52,564 nucleotides of DNA from DATBGZ01 sp036557785 (GTDB taxonomy: Bacteria > Actinomycetota > Actinomycetes > Mycobacteriales > Micromonosporaceae), in the NCBI GenBank assembly GCA_036557785.1, contig DATBGZ010000091.1, positions 1 to 52,564 of the forward strand, written 5' to 3'. The notes below the pieces were generated by a model that saw only the letters and a list, made by a program, of their open reading frames with translations, made no database searches and was not told the origin of the DNA. This document shows, one piece after another, positions 42,512 to 49,904 of the stretch (positions within the stretch are counted from its first letter, which is position 1; each line of letters begins with the position of its first letter). Position numbers and translations under genes: made by a program.

Positions 42512-43498
42512 ATGCCGGACCACCTGGCGATCGAGGCGGTGGGCCTGGCCAAGCGCTTCGGCGCCGTGCCGGCCCTCGCGGAGCTGAACCTGACCCTGCC
42601 GGTCGGCGACGTGCTCGGCTTGCTCGGCCCCAACGGTGCCGGCAAGACGACCGCGGTCCGCATCCTCACCACGCTGCTGCCGCCGGACGGTGGCCGCGCG
42701 GCGATCCTCGGCCGGGACGTGGTCGGCGACCCCGAGCGGGTGCGCCGACTGATCGGGTTGTCCGGACAGAACGTGGCCGTGGACCCGTACCTGACCGGGC
42801 GGGAGAACCTGCGCATGATCGGCCGGCTCTGTGGCCTGACCCGCGTGGAGTCCCGGCGCCGGGCCGACGAACTGCTGGAGCAGTTCGAGCTGACCGCGGC
42901 CGCGGACCGCAATGCCCGCGGGTGGTCCGGCGGCATGCGCCGGCGATTGGACGTCGCGGCGAGCCTGGTCGGCCACCCCCCGGTGCTCTTCCTCGACGAG
43001 CCGACGACCGGGTTGGACCCGCGGGGCCGCATCGGGCTGTGGCGGCTGCTCGGTGACCTCGTGCACGCCGGCACCAGCGTGCTGCTCACCACGCAGTACC
43101 TGGAGGAGGCCGATCGCTTCGCCAACCAGATCGTCGTGCTCGATCGAGGTCGGGTGATCGCCGCCGGGGCACCCGATGAGCTCAAGCGTCGCGTTGGCGG
43201 CGATCGGCTGGAGTTACGCGTGGAGCCCGGCGCCGATCCTCGGCCGTTGGCCCGAGCGATGGCCGGGCTGGGCTCGACATCACCCACTGTGGACAGTGAT
43301 ACCGGCCGGGTGCTTGTTCCGGTGATGGACGGGCCGTCGGTGCTGGCCGAGGTGGCGGCACGACTGGCCCGAAGCGGTCTGCGCGTGACCGATCTGGCGT
43401 TACGACGCCCCAGCCTCGATGACGTGTTCCTCGCGCTCACCGGGGGACCAGGCACGCCATCCCTGCCGCAGACATCGAACATTGTGAGCAAGCCATGA
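42512..43498 (+). CDS. ABC transporter ATP-binding protein, DrrA-type
   Basis: The protein has 328 residues from ATG 42512, preceded by GGTGAGGG. Motifs are GPNGAGKTT (Walker A), LSGQNVAVDPYLTGREN, WSGGMRRRLDVAASL (signature), VLFLDEPTTGLDP (Walker B) and LLTTQYLEEADR. The C-terminal DUF4162-like region ends with LRRPSLDDVFLALTG, as in daunorubicin-resistance ATPases. It should power export of a drug-like compound with the next gene product; they overlap by four bases. GTG 42500 is a possible but less likely start because its ribosome site would be too close. Confidence 0.92.
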   Translation: MPDHLAIEAVGLAKRFGAVPALAELNLTLPVGDVLGLLGPNGAGKTTAVRILTTLLPPDGGRAAILGRDVVGDPERVRRLIGLSGQNVAVDPYLTGRENLRMIGRLCGLTRVESRRRADELLEQFELTAAADRNARGWSGGMRRRLDVAASLVGHPPVLFLDEPTTGLDPRGRIGLWRLLGDLVHAGTSVLLTTQYLEEADRFANQIVVLDRGRVIAAGAPDELKRRVGGDRLELRVEPGADPRPLARAMAGLGSTSPTVDSDTGRVLVPVMDGPSVLAEVAARLARSGLRVTDLALRRPSLDDVFLALTGGPGTPSLPQTSNIVSKP

Positions 43499-44316
43499 AG
43501 ACCACCAGCCTCGCTACCAACACTCCTGACCCGACTCCTGGCCGTGCGCCGCGCTGGCTCGCCGTCGGCGTGGCCACGGTCACCGGTCGCAACCTGCGCC
43601 GCCTGGTCCGGGTGCCGACCCTGATCGCCTTCGCGACCGCGCAGCCGATCCTGTTCGTCCTGCTCTTCACCTACGCCTGGGGCGGTGCCGTTCACCCGCC
43701 CGGCGTGGTCCGGTACGTCGACTACGCGCTGCCGGGGATCTGGGTGCTCTCGATCGCGTTCGGTGCCTCCCAGACCGGAGTCGCCATCGCCGATGACCTC
43801 GCCACTGGCATGATCGACCGATTTCGCGCCCTGCCGATGGCCCGTTCGGCGGTCCTCGCGGGACGCACCCTCGCCGACGCGATCCGCAACCTGTTTGTTG
43901 TGGTCCTCATGACCGCGGTCGCCTCGGCCATCGGGTTTCGGTTCCACGTCGCCGCGACGGCCGCCCTCGCGGCACTCCTGCTCGCCATCGGAGTTGGCGT
44001 GGCCTTCTCCTGGATCTTCGCGCTGCTCGGGCTGCTGGTCCGCGATCCGGAGTCCGCCGGCATCGGTGGGCTGCTCGCGGTCGTACCGCTCGTATTCACC
44101 AGCTCCACATTCGTGCCGATCGTCACCTTCCCCGGCTGGCTCCAGTCGTTCGCGAAGGTCAATCCCATCACGTCGACCGTCGACGCCCTTCGCGCACTCT
44201 GCCTCGGCGGGCCGACCGCCACCCCGGTGGGACACGCGCTGGCCTGGCTCGGCGCGCTCATCGCCGTCACCGTGCCCACCGCGGTCTGGCGCTACCGACG
44301 TGCCGCGGCATCATGA
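43495..44316 (+). CDS. ABC-2 type permease, DrrB-like
   Basis: The protein has 273 residues with six membrane helices. The ABC-2 core includes VDYALPGIWVLSIAFGASQTGVAIADDLATGMIDRFRALPMARSAVLAGR and the closing VPLVFTSSTFVPIVTFPGWLQSFAKVNPITSTVDALRALC, matching DrrB-type exporters. It has a ~35-residue cytoplasmic N-terminus rich in Thr and Pro. It is encoded directly upstream of a FAD monooxygenase gene (40-base gap), which may belong to the same transcript. Confidence 0.9.
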   Translation: MKTTSLATNTPDPTPGRAPRWLAVGVATVTGRNLRRLVRVPTLIAFATAQPILFVLLFTYAWGGAVHPPGVVRYVDYALPGIWVLSIAFGASQTGVAIADDLATGMIDRFRALPMARSAVLAGRTLADAIRNLFVVVLMTAVASAIGFRFHVAATAALAALLLAIGVGVAFSWIFALLGLLVRDPESAGIGGLLAVVPLVFTSSTFVPIVTFPGWLQSFAKVNPITSTVDALRALCLGGPTATPVGHALAWLGALIAVTVPTAVWRYRRAAAS

Positions 44317-44356
44317 ACCCGGCCCGGGCCTGCGCGCCGAGACCTAGGGTCGACAC

Positions 44357-45976
44357 ATGACCGACAGCCACGCCGATGTCCTGGTGGTCGGTGCCGGGCC
44401 GACCGGTCTGACCCTCGCGGCCGTCCTGGCTGCGCATGGGGTTCGGCCTCGGCTCGTCGACCGCGCCAGGGACCGGGTCCACGAGTCACGGGCGCTGGCG
44501 ATCCAGCCACGCACGCTGGAGGTGTTGGCCGGTCTGGGCGTCAGCGACACCCTGGTGAGCCTGGGCAATCCGGACGTACGGCTGCACCTGCACGTGGCCG
44601 GGCGCGACATACCGGTGCCCCTGTTCGACGTCGGCCTGGCGGACACCGCCTACCCGTACCTGTTGTTCCTGTCCCAGGGGCAGACCGAGCGCGTCCTCGC
44701 CGAGCACCTGAGCGCCCACGGGGTGGCGGTGCAGCGCGGCGTGGGGCTGTTCGGTATGGACCAGCACGACGATCGGGTTGTCTGTCGGCTGCGGCACGGC
44801 GATGGGAGCGAGGAGGTCGTCGATGCCGCCTACGTGGTCGGCTGCGACGGCGCGCACAGCACCGTGCGCGAACGGGCCGGGATCCCGTTCGCCGGTGGCT
44901 CCTATCCGCAGACGTTCCTGCTCGCCGACCTCGAGGCCGACGGCATCCGCCCCGGCTCGGCGCACGCGTTCCTGTCCGCGCGAGGGCTGCTCTTCTTCTT
45001 CCCCCTGGTGCAGCCGGCGAGTTGGCGGATGCTCGCCATGCGCCCGCAGGGCCTGCCCGTCGAGCCATCGACGGACGTGACACTCGCCCAGGTCCAGGCG
45101 CTCGCCGACGCGTACACCGGCCGATCGGTGCTCCTGCACGATCCGGTGTGGATGACGAACTTCCGGCTGCACCACCGCGCCGCCACCCGGTACCGCGCGG
45201 GCCGCGTGTTCCTGGCCGGCGATGCCGCGCACATCCACTCGCCGGCCGGCGGCCAGGGCATGAACACCGGCATCCAGGACGCGGTCAACCTCGGTTGGAA
45301 GCTCGCCCACGTCCTGCGCGGCTCCAACGCCGGTCTGCTCGCCACCTACGAGACCGAACGGGCGCCGGTCGGGCGAAGCGTCGTGCGGATGACCGACCGG
45401 GCGTTCGGCATCGCCGCCTCCGCCAACCCGCTGATCGCGTTCGCTCGCGCCCGGCTGGCGCCGCTGGTCCTCTCCCTGGCCCCGCGGATCTCGACCGGTC
45501 GGGCGTACCTGTTCCGCACTCTCGCCGAGCTCGGCATCCACTACCGGTGCAGCCCACTGTCCATCGAGGACGGTGGCCGCGCGCGTCATGGGGCGCGGGC
45601 CGGGGACCGCCTGCCCGACGCGACCATCATCCACAAGGGAGCGCAGACGACGCTGCACGCGGCGCTCGGCGAACCGGCGTGGCACCTGCTGACCTGTGAA
45701 GCGGATGAGCCCTCGCTGCGTGCGGCGGTGCAGCGCCTTCCTGAGCGCTACCACGGCAGCGTGCGCGTCCATCACCTCACGAGCCGGTCGGGCGGGAGTG
45801 ACCTGCACGACCCGGATGGGGTGGCCCTGCAGCGCCTGGGCGTGCGCCGTGGCCGCCCAGCCGTGCTGCTCGTACGGCCGGACGGACATGTGGGCTACCG
45901 CACCGGTACCGTGGGCGTGGGCGGGCTCGAGGCCTACCTGCGACGGTGGCTACCACCGGAGGCCGCCCGCCGGTGA
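44357..45976 (+). CDS. FAD-dependent aromatic monooxygenase (class A hydroxylase)
   Basis: The protein has 539 residues. The FAD GxGxxG site is VLVVGAGPTGLTLAA at residue 10; VGCDGAHSTVRERAGIPF (DG motif) is near residue 170 and RVFLAGDAAHIHSPAGGQGMNTGIQDAVNLGWKLA (GD motif) near 290. A thioredoxin-like C-terminal domain follows (about 400-539), ending LLVRPDGHVGYRTG, as in PgaE/RdmE-type polyketide hydroxylases and phenol hydroxylases. NAD(P)H and O2 are used to hydroxylate an aromatic substrate. Next to a DrrAB-type exporter it could modify a natural product or inactivate an incoming antibiotic (rifampicin- or tetracycline-type chemistry is known in the family); no biosynthetic cluster is visible. 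Confidence 0.9.
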   Translation: MTDSHADVLVVGAGPTGLTLAAVLAAHGVRPRLVDRARDRVHESRALAIQPRTLEVLAGLGVSDTLVSLGNPDVRLHLHVAGRDIPVPLFDVGLADTAYPYLLFLSQGQTERVLAEHLSAHGVAVQRGVGLFGMDQHDDRVVCRLRHGDGSEEVVDAAYVVGCDGAHSTVRERAGIPFAGGSYPQTFLLADLEADGIRPGSAHAFLSARGLLFFFPLVQPASWRMLAMRPQGLPVEPSTDVTLAQVQALADAYTGRSVLLHDPVWMTNFRLHHRAATRYRAGRVFLAGDAAHIHSPAGGQGMNTGIQDAVNLGWKLAHVLRGSNAGLLATYETERAPVGRSVVRMTDRAFGIAASANPLIAFARARLAPLVLSLAPRISTGRAYLFRTLAELGIHYRCSPLSIEDGGRARHGARAGDRLPDATIIHKGAQTTLHAALGEPAWHLLTCEADEPSLRAAVQRLPERYHGSVRVHHLTSRSGGSDLHDPDGVALQRLGVRRGRPAVLLVRPDGHVGYRTGTVGVGGLEAYLRRWLPPEAARR

Positions 45977-45993
45977 CGGCCAGGGAGTTGACG

Positions 45994-46503
45994 ATGACCG
46001 CGACCGTACGGCCGATGAGCGCCGACGACGCGCAGGCGGTCCTGCGCATCTACCAATCCGGGCTGGACACCGACCTGGCGAGCTTCGAGACCACCGCTCC
46101 GGCCTGGGACGCGTTCGACAGTGGCCGGCTGCGCGAGCACCGGTTCGTCGCGGTCGACGGGACCGACGCCGTGGTGGGCTGGGTCGCGGTGTCCACAGTG
46201 TCCAGTCGTTGTGTCTACGCCGGTGTCGTCGAGCACTCCGTCTACGTGGACCCGGCGGCCTCCGGGCGCGGCATCGGCCTGCTGCTGTTGCAGGCGCTCG
46301 TCGCGTCGACGGAGGCCGCCGGGATCTGGACCATCCAGTCCGGTGTCTTCCCTGAGAACACCGCCAGCCTGCGACTGCACGAGAAGGCCGGGTTCCAGGT
46401 CATCGGCATCCGGCACCATCTCGGCCGGATGCAGCGACGCGGCGGAGGGTGGCGGGATGTCGCGCTGGTCGAACGACGCAGCCCGCACGTCTACCCCGCC
46501 TGA
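45994..46503 (+). CDS. GNAT acetyltransferase, ArsN1/phosphinothricin-acetyltransferase-like
   Basis: The protein has 169 residues from ATG 45994, with AGGGAG upstream. The fold reads TATVRPMSADDAQAVLRIYQSG, ASFETTAPAWDAF, VVGWVAVSTVSSRCVYAGVVEHSVYVDPAASGRGIGLLLLQALVAS (acetyl-CoA motif V-x-V-x-P-x-x-x-G-R-G-I-G) and GFQVIGIRHHLGRMQ. The F-E-T after the N-terminal helix and the C-terminal end match phosphinothricin N-acetyltransferases and their ArsN1 relatives, which acetylate arsinothricin and are encoded in ars clusters. Convergence on arsM supports ArsN1. Phosphinothricin-type or other amino-group substrates remain possible. Confidence 0.82.
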   Translation: MTATVRPMSADDAQAVLRIYQSGLDTDLASFETTAPAWDAFDSGRLREHRFVAVDGTDAVVGWVAVSTVSSRCVYAGVVEHSVYVDPAASGRGIGLLLLQALVASTEAAGIWTIQSGVFPENTASLRLHEKAGFQVIGIRHHLGRMQRRGGGWRDVALVERRSPHVYPA

Positions 46504-46520
46504 GCCGGAGCATCGGCTCA
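46501..46520. terminator. Bidirectional hairpin containing both stop codons (arsN1-like / arsM)
   Basis: TGAGCCG at 46501-46507 pairs perfectly with CGGCTCA at 46514-46520 around a 6-base loop. The TGA of the plus-strand gene is the left end of the stem and the TGA of arsM, on the minus strand, is the right end. Confidence 0.7.
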
Positions 46521-47300
46521 GGCGGCGGGCTTGCGTGCCTTGATGATCGCCGAGTACATCCCGGGGACCGTCTCGTGCGTCGGCGTGATCTCGATGTCGG
46601 TGAACCCGCTGTCGACCAGCCCCTGCTGGTACTCCGCGAACGACAGCGCACCGGCGATGCACCCGACCCAGTCGCCACGCTCGGCGCGCTGCGATGGGGT
46701 CAGGTCGTTGCCGGCGACCACATCACTGATGCCGATCCGCCCGCCGGGCCTGAGCACCCGGTACGTGGAGGCGAACACGGCCGGCTTGTCGGTGGAGAGG
46801 TTGACCACGCAGTTGGAGATCACCACGTCGACGCTCGCGTTCGGCAGGGGGATGTCCTCGATCTGCCCGCGCAGGAACTCGACGTTCGTCGCCCCCGCCT
46901 GCTCGGCGTTGTGGCGGGCCAGTTCCAGCATCTCGTCGGTCATGTCCAGCCCGTAGGCCTTGCCCGTCGGCCCGACCCGCCGGGCGGAGAGCAGTACGTC
47001 GATCCCGCCGCCGGAGCCGAGATCGAGCACGGTCTCGCCGGGGTTCAGCTCGGCGACCATGGTCGGGTTGCCGCAGCCCAGGCTTGCCTCGACCGCCGCG
47101 TCGGGTAGTTCGTCGCGCTCGGCCGCGGAGTACAACTGCGCCCCGAACCCGGCTTCGGCCTCTGCGGCCGAGCCGCCGCAACCGCACCCGGACCCGCAAC
47201 AGCCGTCGCTCGACTCTTGCTGAAGGACCGTCAACGCGGCCGCCGCGTACCGTCCTCTGACCTGCTCGCGTGTCGCCGGCGCCCCGCTCTGGGTGGACAT
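46518..47300 (-). CDS. arsM: Arsenite S-adenosylmethionine methyltransferase (ArsM)
   Basis: The protein has 260 residues from ATG 47300, with GAAGGGAG upstream. The N-terminal region contains a cysteine cluster CCGSGCGCGG, then YSAAERDELPDAAVEASLGCGNP and VLDLGSGGGIDVLLSARRVG (SAM motif I). Conserved cysteines of ArsM appear in SLGCGNP, SNCVVNL and GDWVGCIAGALS, and bind As(III). It methylates arsenite to mono- and dimethyl species, which can leave as gas. It is divergent from arsR and converges with the ArsN1-like gene. The C-terminus matches the usual length. Confidence 0.95.
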   Translation of the reverse strand: MSTQSGAPATREQVRGRYAAAALTVLQQESSDGCCGSGCGCGGSAAEAEAGFGAQLYSAAERDELPDAAVEASLGCGNPTMVAELNPGETVLDLGSGGGIDVLLSARRVGPTGKAYGLDMTDEMLELARHNAEQAGATNVEFLRGQIEDIPLPNASVDVVISNCVVNLSTDKPAVFASTYRVLRPGGRIGISDVVAGNDLTPSQRAERGDWVGCIAGALSFAEYQQGLVDSGFTDIEITPTHETVPGMYSAIIKARKPAA

Positions 47301-47306
47301 CGGCAC

Positions 47307-47370
47307 TCCCTTCCTCGTGTCGTCGACCGTCGCGCTACTTCGACGATCGGCTAGTTAGGCATCTGTCGAA
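47307..47370. promoter_or_regulatory. Possible arsM operator in the divergent region
   Basis: TTCGAC at 47339-47344 and GTCGAA at 47365-47370 form a 6-bp inverted repeat separated by 20 bases in the arsM-arsR gap. No clear arsM promoter hexamers were recognised. Confidence 0.3.
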
Positions 47371-47377
47371 ACAGAGC

Positions 47378-47407
47378 TTGCCCCTTGATTCGAGTTCTGT
47401 CAAGATA
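47378..47407 (+). promoter_or_regulatory. Leaderless arsR promoter with operator dyad in the spacer
   Basis: TTGCCC (47378-47383) and AAGATA (47402-47407) are 18 bases apart, and the arsR ATG at 47414 starts seven bases after the -10, as in leaderless transcripts. CTTGA (47384-47388) and TCAAG (47400-47404) form a dyad between and over the hexamers, a natural ArsR operator. Confidence 0.65.
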
Positions 47408-47413
47408 GGCGTC

Positions 47414-47761
47414 ATGGCGAAGCTGCCGGTGATCCAGACCTCCGCGATGGCGTGCTGCACCCCGATCGCCCAGACGCCGCTGGACACCGCTGCGGCAACC
47501 GACCTGGCCCGCATGTTCAAGGCGCTCGGCGACCCGGTCCGACTGCGGATCCTGTCCCGCATCACGTCCGCACCCGACGGGGAGATCTGCGTCTGCGACA
47601 TCACCGGCGGCGACATCGACGTCTCGGGCCCGACCATCTCCCACCACCTGCGCGTGCTGCGCGAGGCGGGCCTCATCGAGGGCGAGCGCCGCGGCACCTG
47701 GGTGTACTACCGGCCAGTCGCGGAGAGCCTCACCCGGCTCGGCGCCCTGCTCGGAACCTGA
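47414..47761 (+). CDS. arsR: ArsR/SmtB arsenic-responsive repressor
   Basis: The protein has 115 residues from ATG 47414 (MAKLPVIQTSAMACCTP). The winged helix is LARMFKALGDPVRLRILSRIT, then GEICVCDITGGDIDVSGPTISHHLRVLREAGLIEGERRGTWVYYRPV. The ICVCD motif at the start of the DNA-binding helix is the As(III) site of classical ArsR proteins; a third thiol may come from the N-terminal CC pair, as in Corynebacterium and Acidithiobacillus variants. It probably controls the divergent arsM and the genes that follow. No ribosome site precedes the ATG, in keeping with a leaderless mRNA. Confidence 0.93.
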   Translation: MAKLPVIQTSAMACCTPIAQTPLDTAAATDLARMFKALGDPVRLRILSRITSAPDGEICVCDITGGDIDVSGPTISHHLRVLREAGLIEGERRGTWVYYRPVAESLTRLGALLGT

Positions 47762-47770
47762 GCCCCGGCC

Positions 47771-47808
47771 TTGACGGCAGCGGGGTAGCTCAGTAAGTTT
47801 TGACTCAA
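47771..47808 (+). promoter_or_regulatory. Leaderless promoter of the ArsR-phosphatase fusion gene
   Basis: TTGACG (47771-47776), a 17-base spacer and TAAGTT (47794-47799) form a near-consensus promoter, with the ATG at 47808 eight bases later and no Shine-Dalgarno. TTGACTCAA (47800-47808), a 4+1+4 palindrome abutting the start codon, may be an ArsR half-site pair. Confidence 0.65.
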
Positions 47809-48491
47809 TGAACGCTGAGCCTTCTTCCCTCGCAGCCCGGGCCCGCGTCCACGCGGCACTGGGCGACCCGACCCGACTCGCGATCGCCGACATCCTCGCG
47901 CTGGGCGACGCGTCACCGGGCGAGATCGGTGCTCGGCTGAGCGTGCCGACGAACCTGGTCGCGCACCACGTCAACGTGCTCCTCGACGCGGGCGTCATCG
48001 CCCGAGCCCGCTCGGAGCACGACCGGCGTCGCAGCTACCTACGGCTACGGCCGGCGGCCCTGGCGGCGCTGACACCGCCCTCGCTCAGGGCGCCCGCGCG
48101 GGTGCTGTTCGTCTGCACCCGCAACTCCGCGCGCTCCCAACTCGCCGCGGCGCTGTGGGCCGCGGTCAGCGATATCCCGGTGGCGTCGGCGGGCACCGAC
48201 CCGGCGCCCCGGGTCAACCCTCGTGCGGTGCGGACGGCCCGCCGGCATGGCCTGCATCTGACCGGACCACGAACCACCCATCTCGACGAGGTCGCGGCCG
48301 ATGGCGACCTGCTGGTGGCGGTCTGCGATCACGTGCACGAGACCCTGCCCGCGACCCGGGCCCGACTGCACTGGTCGGTGCCCGACCCGGTGCCGGCAGA
48401 CACGGAAGACGCCTTCGAGGCCGCCTTCACCGACCTCGCGGGCCGCATCGACCGCCTCGCGCCGGCCCTGACCGGGTCGGGGGCGCGATGA
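47808..48491 (+). CDS. Fusion of an ArsR-type HTH and a low-molecular-weight phosphatase/arsenate reductase domain
   Basis: The protein has 227 residues. Residues ~5-90 form a winged helix (HAALGDPTRLAIADILALGD, SVPTNLVAHHVNVLLDAGVI) with no CxC arsenic motif. Residues ~95-220 form an LMW-PTP fold: RVLFVCTRNSARSQLAAALW (C-x5-R P-loop with Cys-Thr-Arg-Asn-Ser-Ala-Arg) and a late Asp in HWSVPDPVPAD (D-P general acid). ArsR-ArsC fusions of this kind occur in actinobacteria. It could be a regulator sensing arsenate through the P-loop or an arsenate reductase. It has its own leaderless promoter and overlaps the aquaporin gene by four bases. Confidence 0.85.
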   Translation: MNAEPSSLAARARVHAALGDPTRLAIADILALGDASPGEIGARLSVPTNLVAHHVNVLLDAGVIARARSEHDRRRSYLRLRPAALAALTPPSLRAPARVLFVCTRNSARSQLAAALWAAVSDIPVASAGTDPAPRVNPRAVRTARRHGLHLTGPRTTHLDEVAADGDLLVAVCDHVHETLPATRARLHWSVPDPVPADTEDAFEAAFTDLAGRIDRLAPALTGSGAR

Positions 48492-49243
48492 GCACTTCGT
48501 CGTTCCCGCGCCGGCTCTTCGCCGAGTTTCTCGGCACCGCGCTGCTGGTGACCACGGTGGTCGGCTCCGGCGTGATGGCCACGAGGCTCTCGATCGTCGA
48601 TGTCGGACTGCAGTTACTGGAGAATTCGATCGCCACGATGCTCGCCCTCGCGGTGCTCATCGTGATGCTCGCGCCGGTCTCGGGTGCGCACTTCAACCCC
48701 GTCGTGTCGGTGGCGGACTGGTGGCTCGGCCGCACCAGCCGTACCGGCATCTCCGCCCGTGATCTGGCCGGCTACCTGGTGGCCCAGTGTGCCGGGGGCA
48801 TCGGCGGCGCCGTGCTGGCGAACCTGATGTTCGACCTCCCCGCCGTGGCGTGGGCGCGGCACGAGCGCACCGGAACCGGGCTCTGGCTGGGCGAGGTCGT
48901 CGCCACTGCTGGGCTGGTGCTGGTCATCTTCGCGCTCGGGCGCGCGGGTCGGGGCAGCGTGATCCCCCTCGCCGTCGGCGCGTACATCGGCGCGGCGTAC
49001 TGGTTCACCTCGTCCACGTCGTTCGCCAACCCGGCCGTCACGCTCGGCCGGGCCTTCTCCGACAGCTTCGCCGGCATCGCCCCGACGTCGGTGCCCGGCT
49101 TCGTCGCGGCGCAACTGGTCGGCCTGGTCGTCGGGCTGGCCGCGCTCTCGGCCCTGTATCCAGCCCCGCGCCTCCGGCCGCGGGCCAAGGCACGGCCGGT
49201 AGAGCGCTCCACAGTAGACATAGGATCCGGAGGTAGCCCATGA
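48488..49243 (+). CDS. Aquaglyceroporin (MIP family), ars-linked, AqpS-like
   Basis: The protein has 251 residues with six membrane helices and two half-helices. The first pore motif is HFNPVVSVADWW (NPV instead of NPA), the second SFANPAVTLGRAF (canonical NPA). ELGT-like FAEFLGTALL begins the first helix. In rhizobial ars operons AqpS lets arsenite leave the cell after ArsC action, in place of an active pump. Here the gene lies between the ArsR-phosphatase fusion and arsC, and no Acr3 or ArsB is present, so the same role is inferred. A rare proline- and arginine-rich C-terminal tail ends the protein. Confidence 0.88.
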   Translation: MSTSSFPRRLFAEFLGTALLVTTVVGSGVMATRLSIVDVGLQLLENSIATMLALAVLIVMLAPVSGAHFNPVVSVADWWLGRTSRTGISARDLAGYLVAQCAGGIGGAVLANLMFDLPAVAWARHERTGTGLWLGEVVATAGLVLVIFALGRAGRGSVIPLAVGAYIGAAYWFTSSTSFANPAVTLGRAFSDSFAGIAPTSVPGFVAAQLVGLVVGLAALSALYPAPRLRPRAKARPVERSTVDIGSGGSP

Positions 49244-49887
49244 CCACACATCCCGAGCTCACCATCGATCATCAGCTCGCGCTGCGCACCGCCGCGGAAC
49301 GCCTGGCGCGCGAGTTCGAGGGCATGTACGGCCGACAGACCATTGAGCGGTTTCTGACCAGCAGCTACGACCAGTTCGCCAGCCGCAGCACGGTGGCGAC
49401 CTACCTGCCGCTCATCGCCGAGCGGTTCGCTCGCCAACGGCTGCGGGCACTCGCCAAGGTGGATGGCCTGCACGGCGCTGGCAAACCCGTGGTGCTGTTC
49501 CTGTGCGTGCACAACGCGGGCCGCAGCCAGATGGCGCTCGGCTTCTTCCAGCACCTCGCGGGCGAGAAGGCCATCGCCTGGTCCGGTGGCTCCGAACCCG
49601 GCATCGCGGTCAACCCGGCCGCCGTCGCGGCGATGGCCGAACGGGGTATCGACATCTCGGCCGAGTACCCCAAGCCGTGGACCGACGAGGTGGTACGCGC
49701 CGCCGATGTCGTCATCACCATGGGCTGCGGCGACGCCTGCCCCTTCTTCCCCGGCAAGCGCTACGAGGACTGGACCCTCGACGACCCCGCCGGCCTGGAT
49801 GTCGCCGACGTAAGGCCGATCCGCGACGAGATCGAACGGCGCGTCCGGACCCTGCTCGCCGAACTCGACATCCCGGCCAGCACCTGA
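49240..49887 (+). CDS. arsC: Arsenate reductase with N-terminal three-helix domain (ArsC, LMW-PTP class)
   Basis: The protein has 215 residues. ATG 49240 is preceded by GGAGG and overlaps the aqp stop. The N-terminal ~75 residues (ALRTAAERLAREFEGMYGRQTIERFLTSSYDQFASRSTVATYLPLIAERFARQRL) form a helical domain found in actinobacterial ArsC proteins; the LMW-PTP part follows: VLFLCVHNAGRSQMALGFF (C-x5-R, catalytic Cys), GSEPGIAVNPAAVAAMAERGIDIS and TMGCGDACPFFPGKRYEDW. The last two Cys may complete a disulfide relay with mycothiol/mycoredoxin or thioredoxin. It converts arsenate to arsenite for export by the adjacent channel or methylation by ArsM. Confidence 0.94.
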   Translation: MTTHPELTIDHQLALRTAAERLAREFEGMYGRQTIERFLTSSYDQFASRSTVATYLPLIAERFARQRLRALAKVDGLHGAGKPVVLFLCVHNAGRSQMALGFFQHLAGEKAIAWSGGSEPGIAVNPAAVAAMAERGIDISAEYPKPWTDEVVRAADVVITMGCGDACPFFPGKRYEDWTLDDPAGLDVADVRPIRDEIERRVRTLLAELDIPAST

Positions 49888-49904
49888 GGGTCGCAAGCCT
49901 CAGG
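49883..49904. terminator. Bidirectional hairpin containing both stop codons (arsC / PPOX gene)
   Basis: CCTGAGG at 49883-49889 pairs with CCTCAGG at 49898-49904 around an 8-base loop. The arsC TGA (49885-49887) and the reverse-strand TGA (49900-49902) each lie inside an arm, the same arrangement seen at 46501-46520. Confidence 0.7.

Noticed and set aside
42490..44235. A 581-codon open frame on the minus strand
   Set aside because: It is antisense to two clear ABC transporter genes with complete motifs, and its translation shows no family features.
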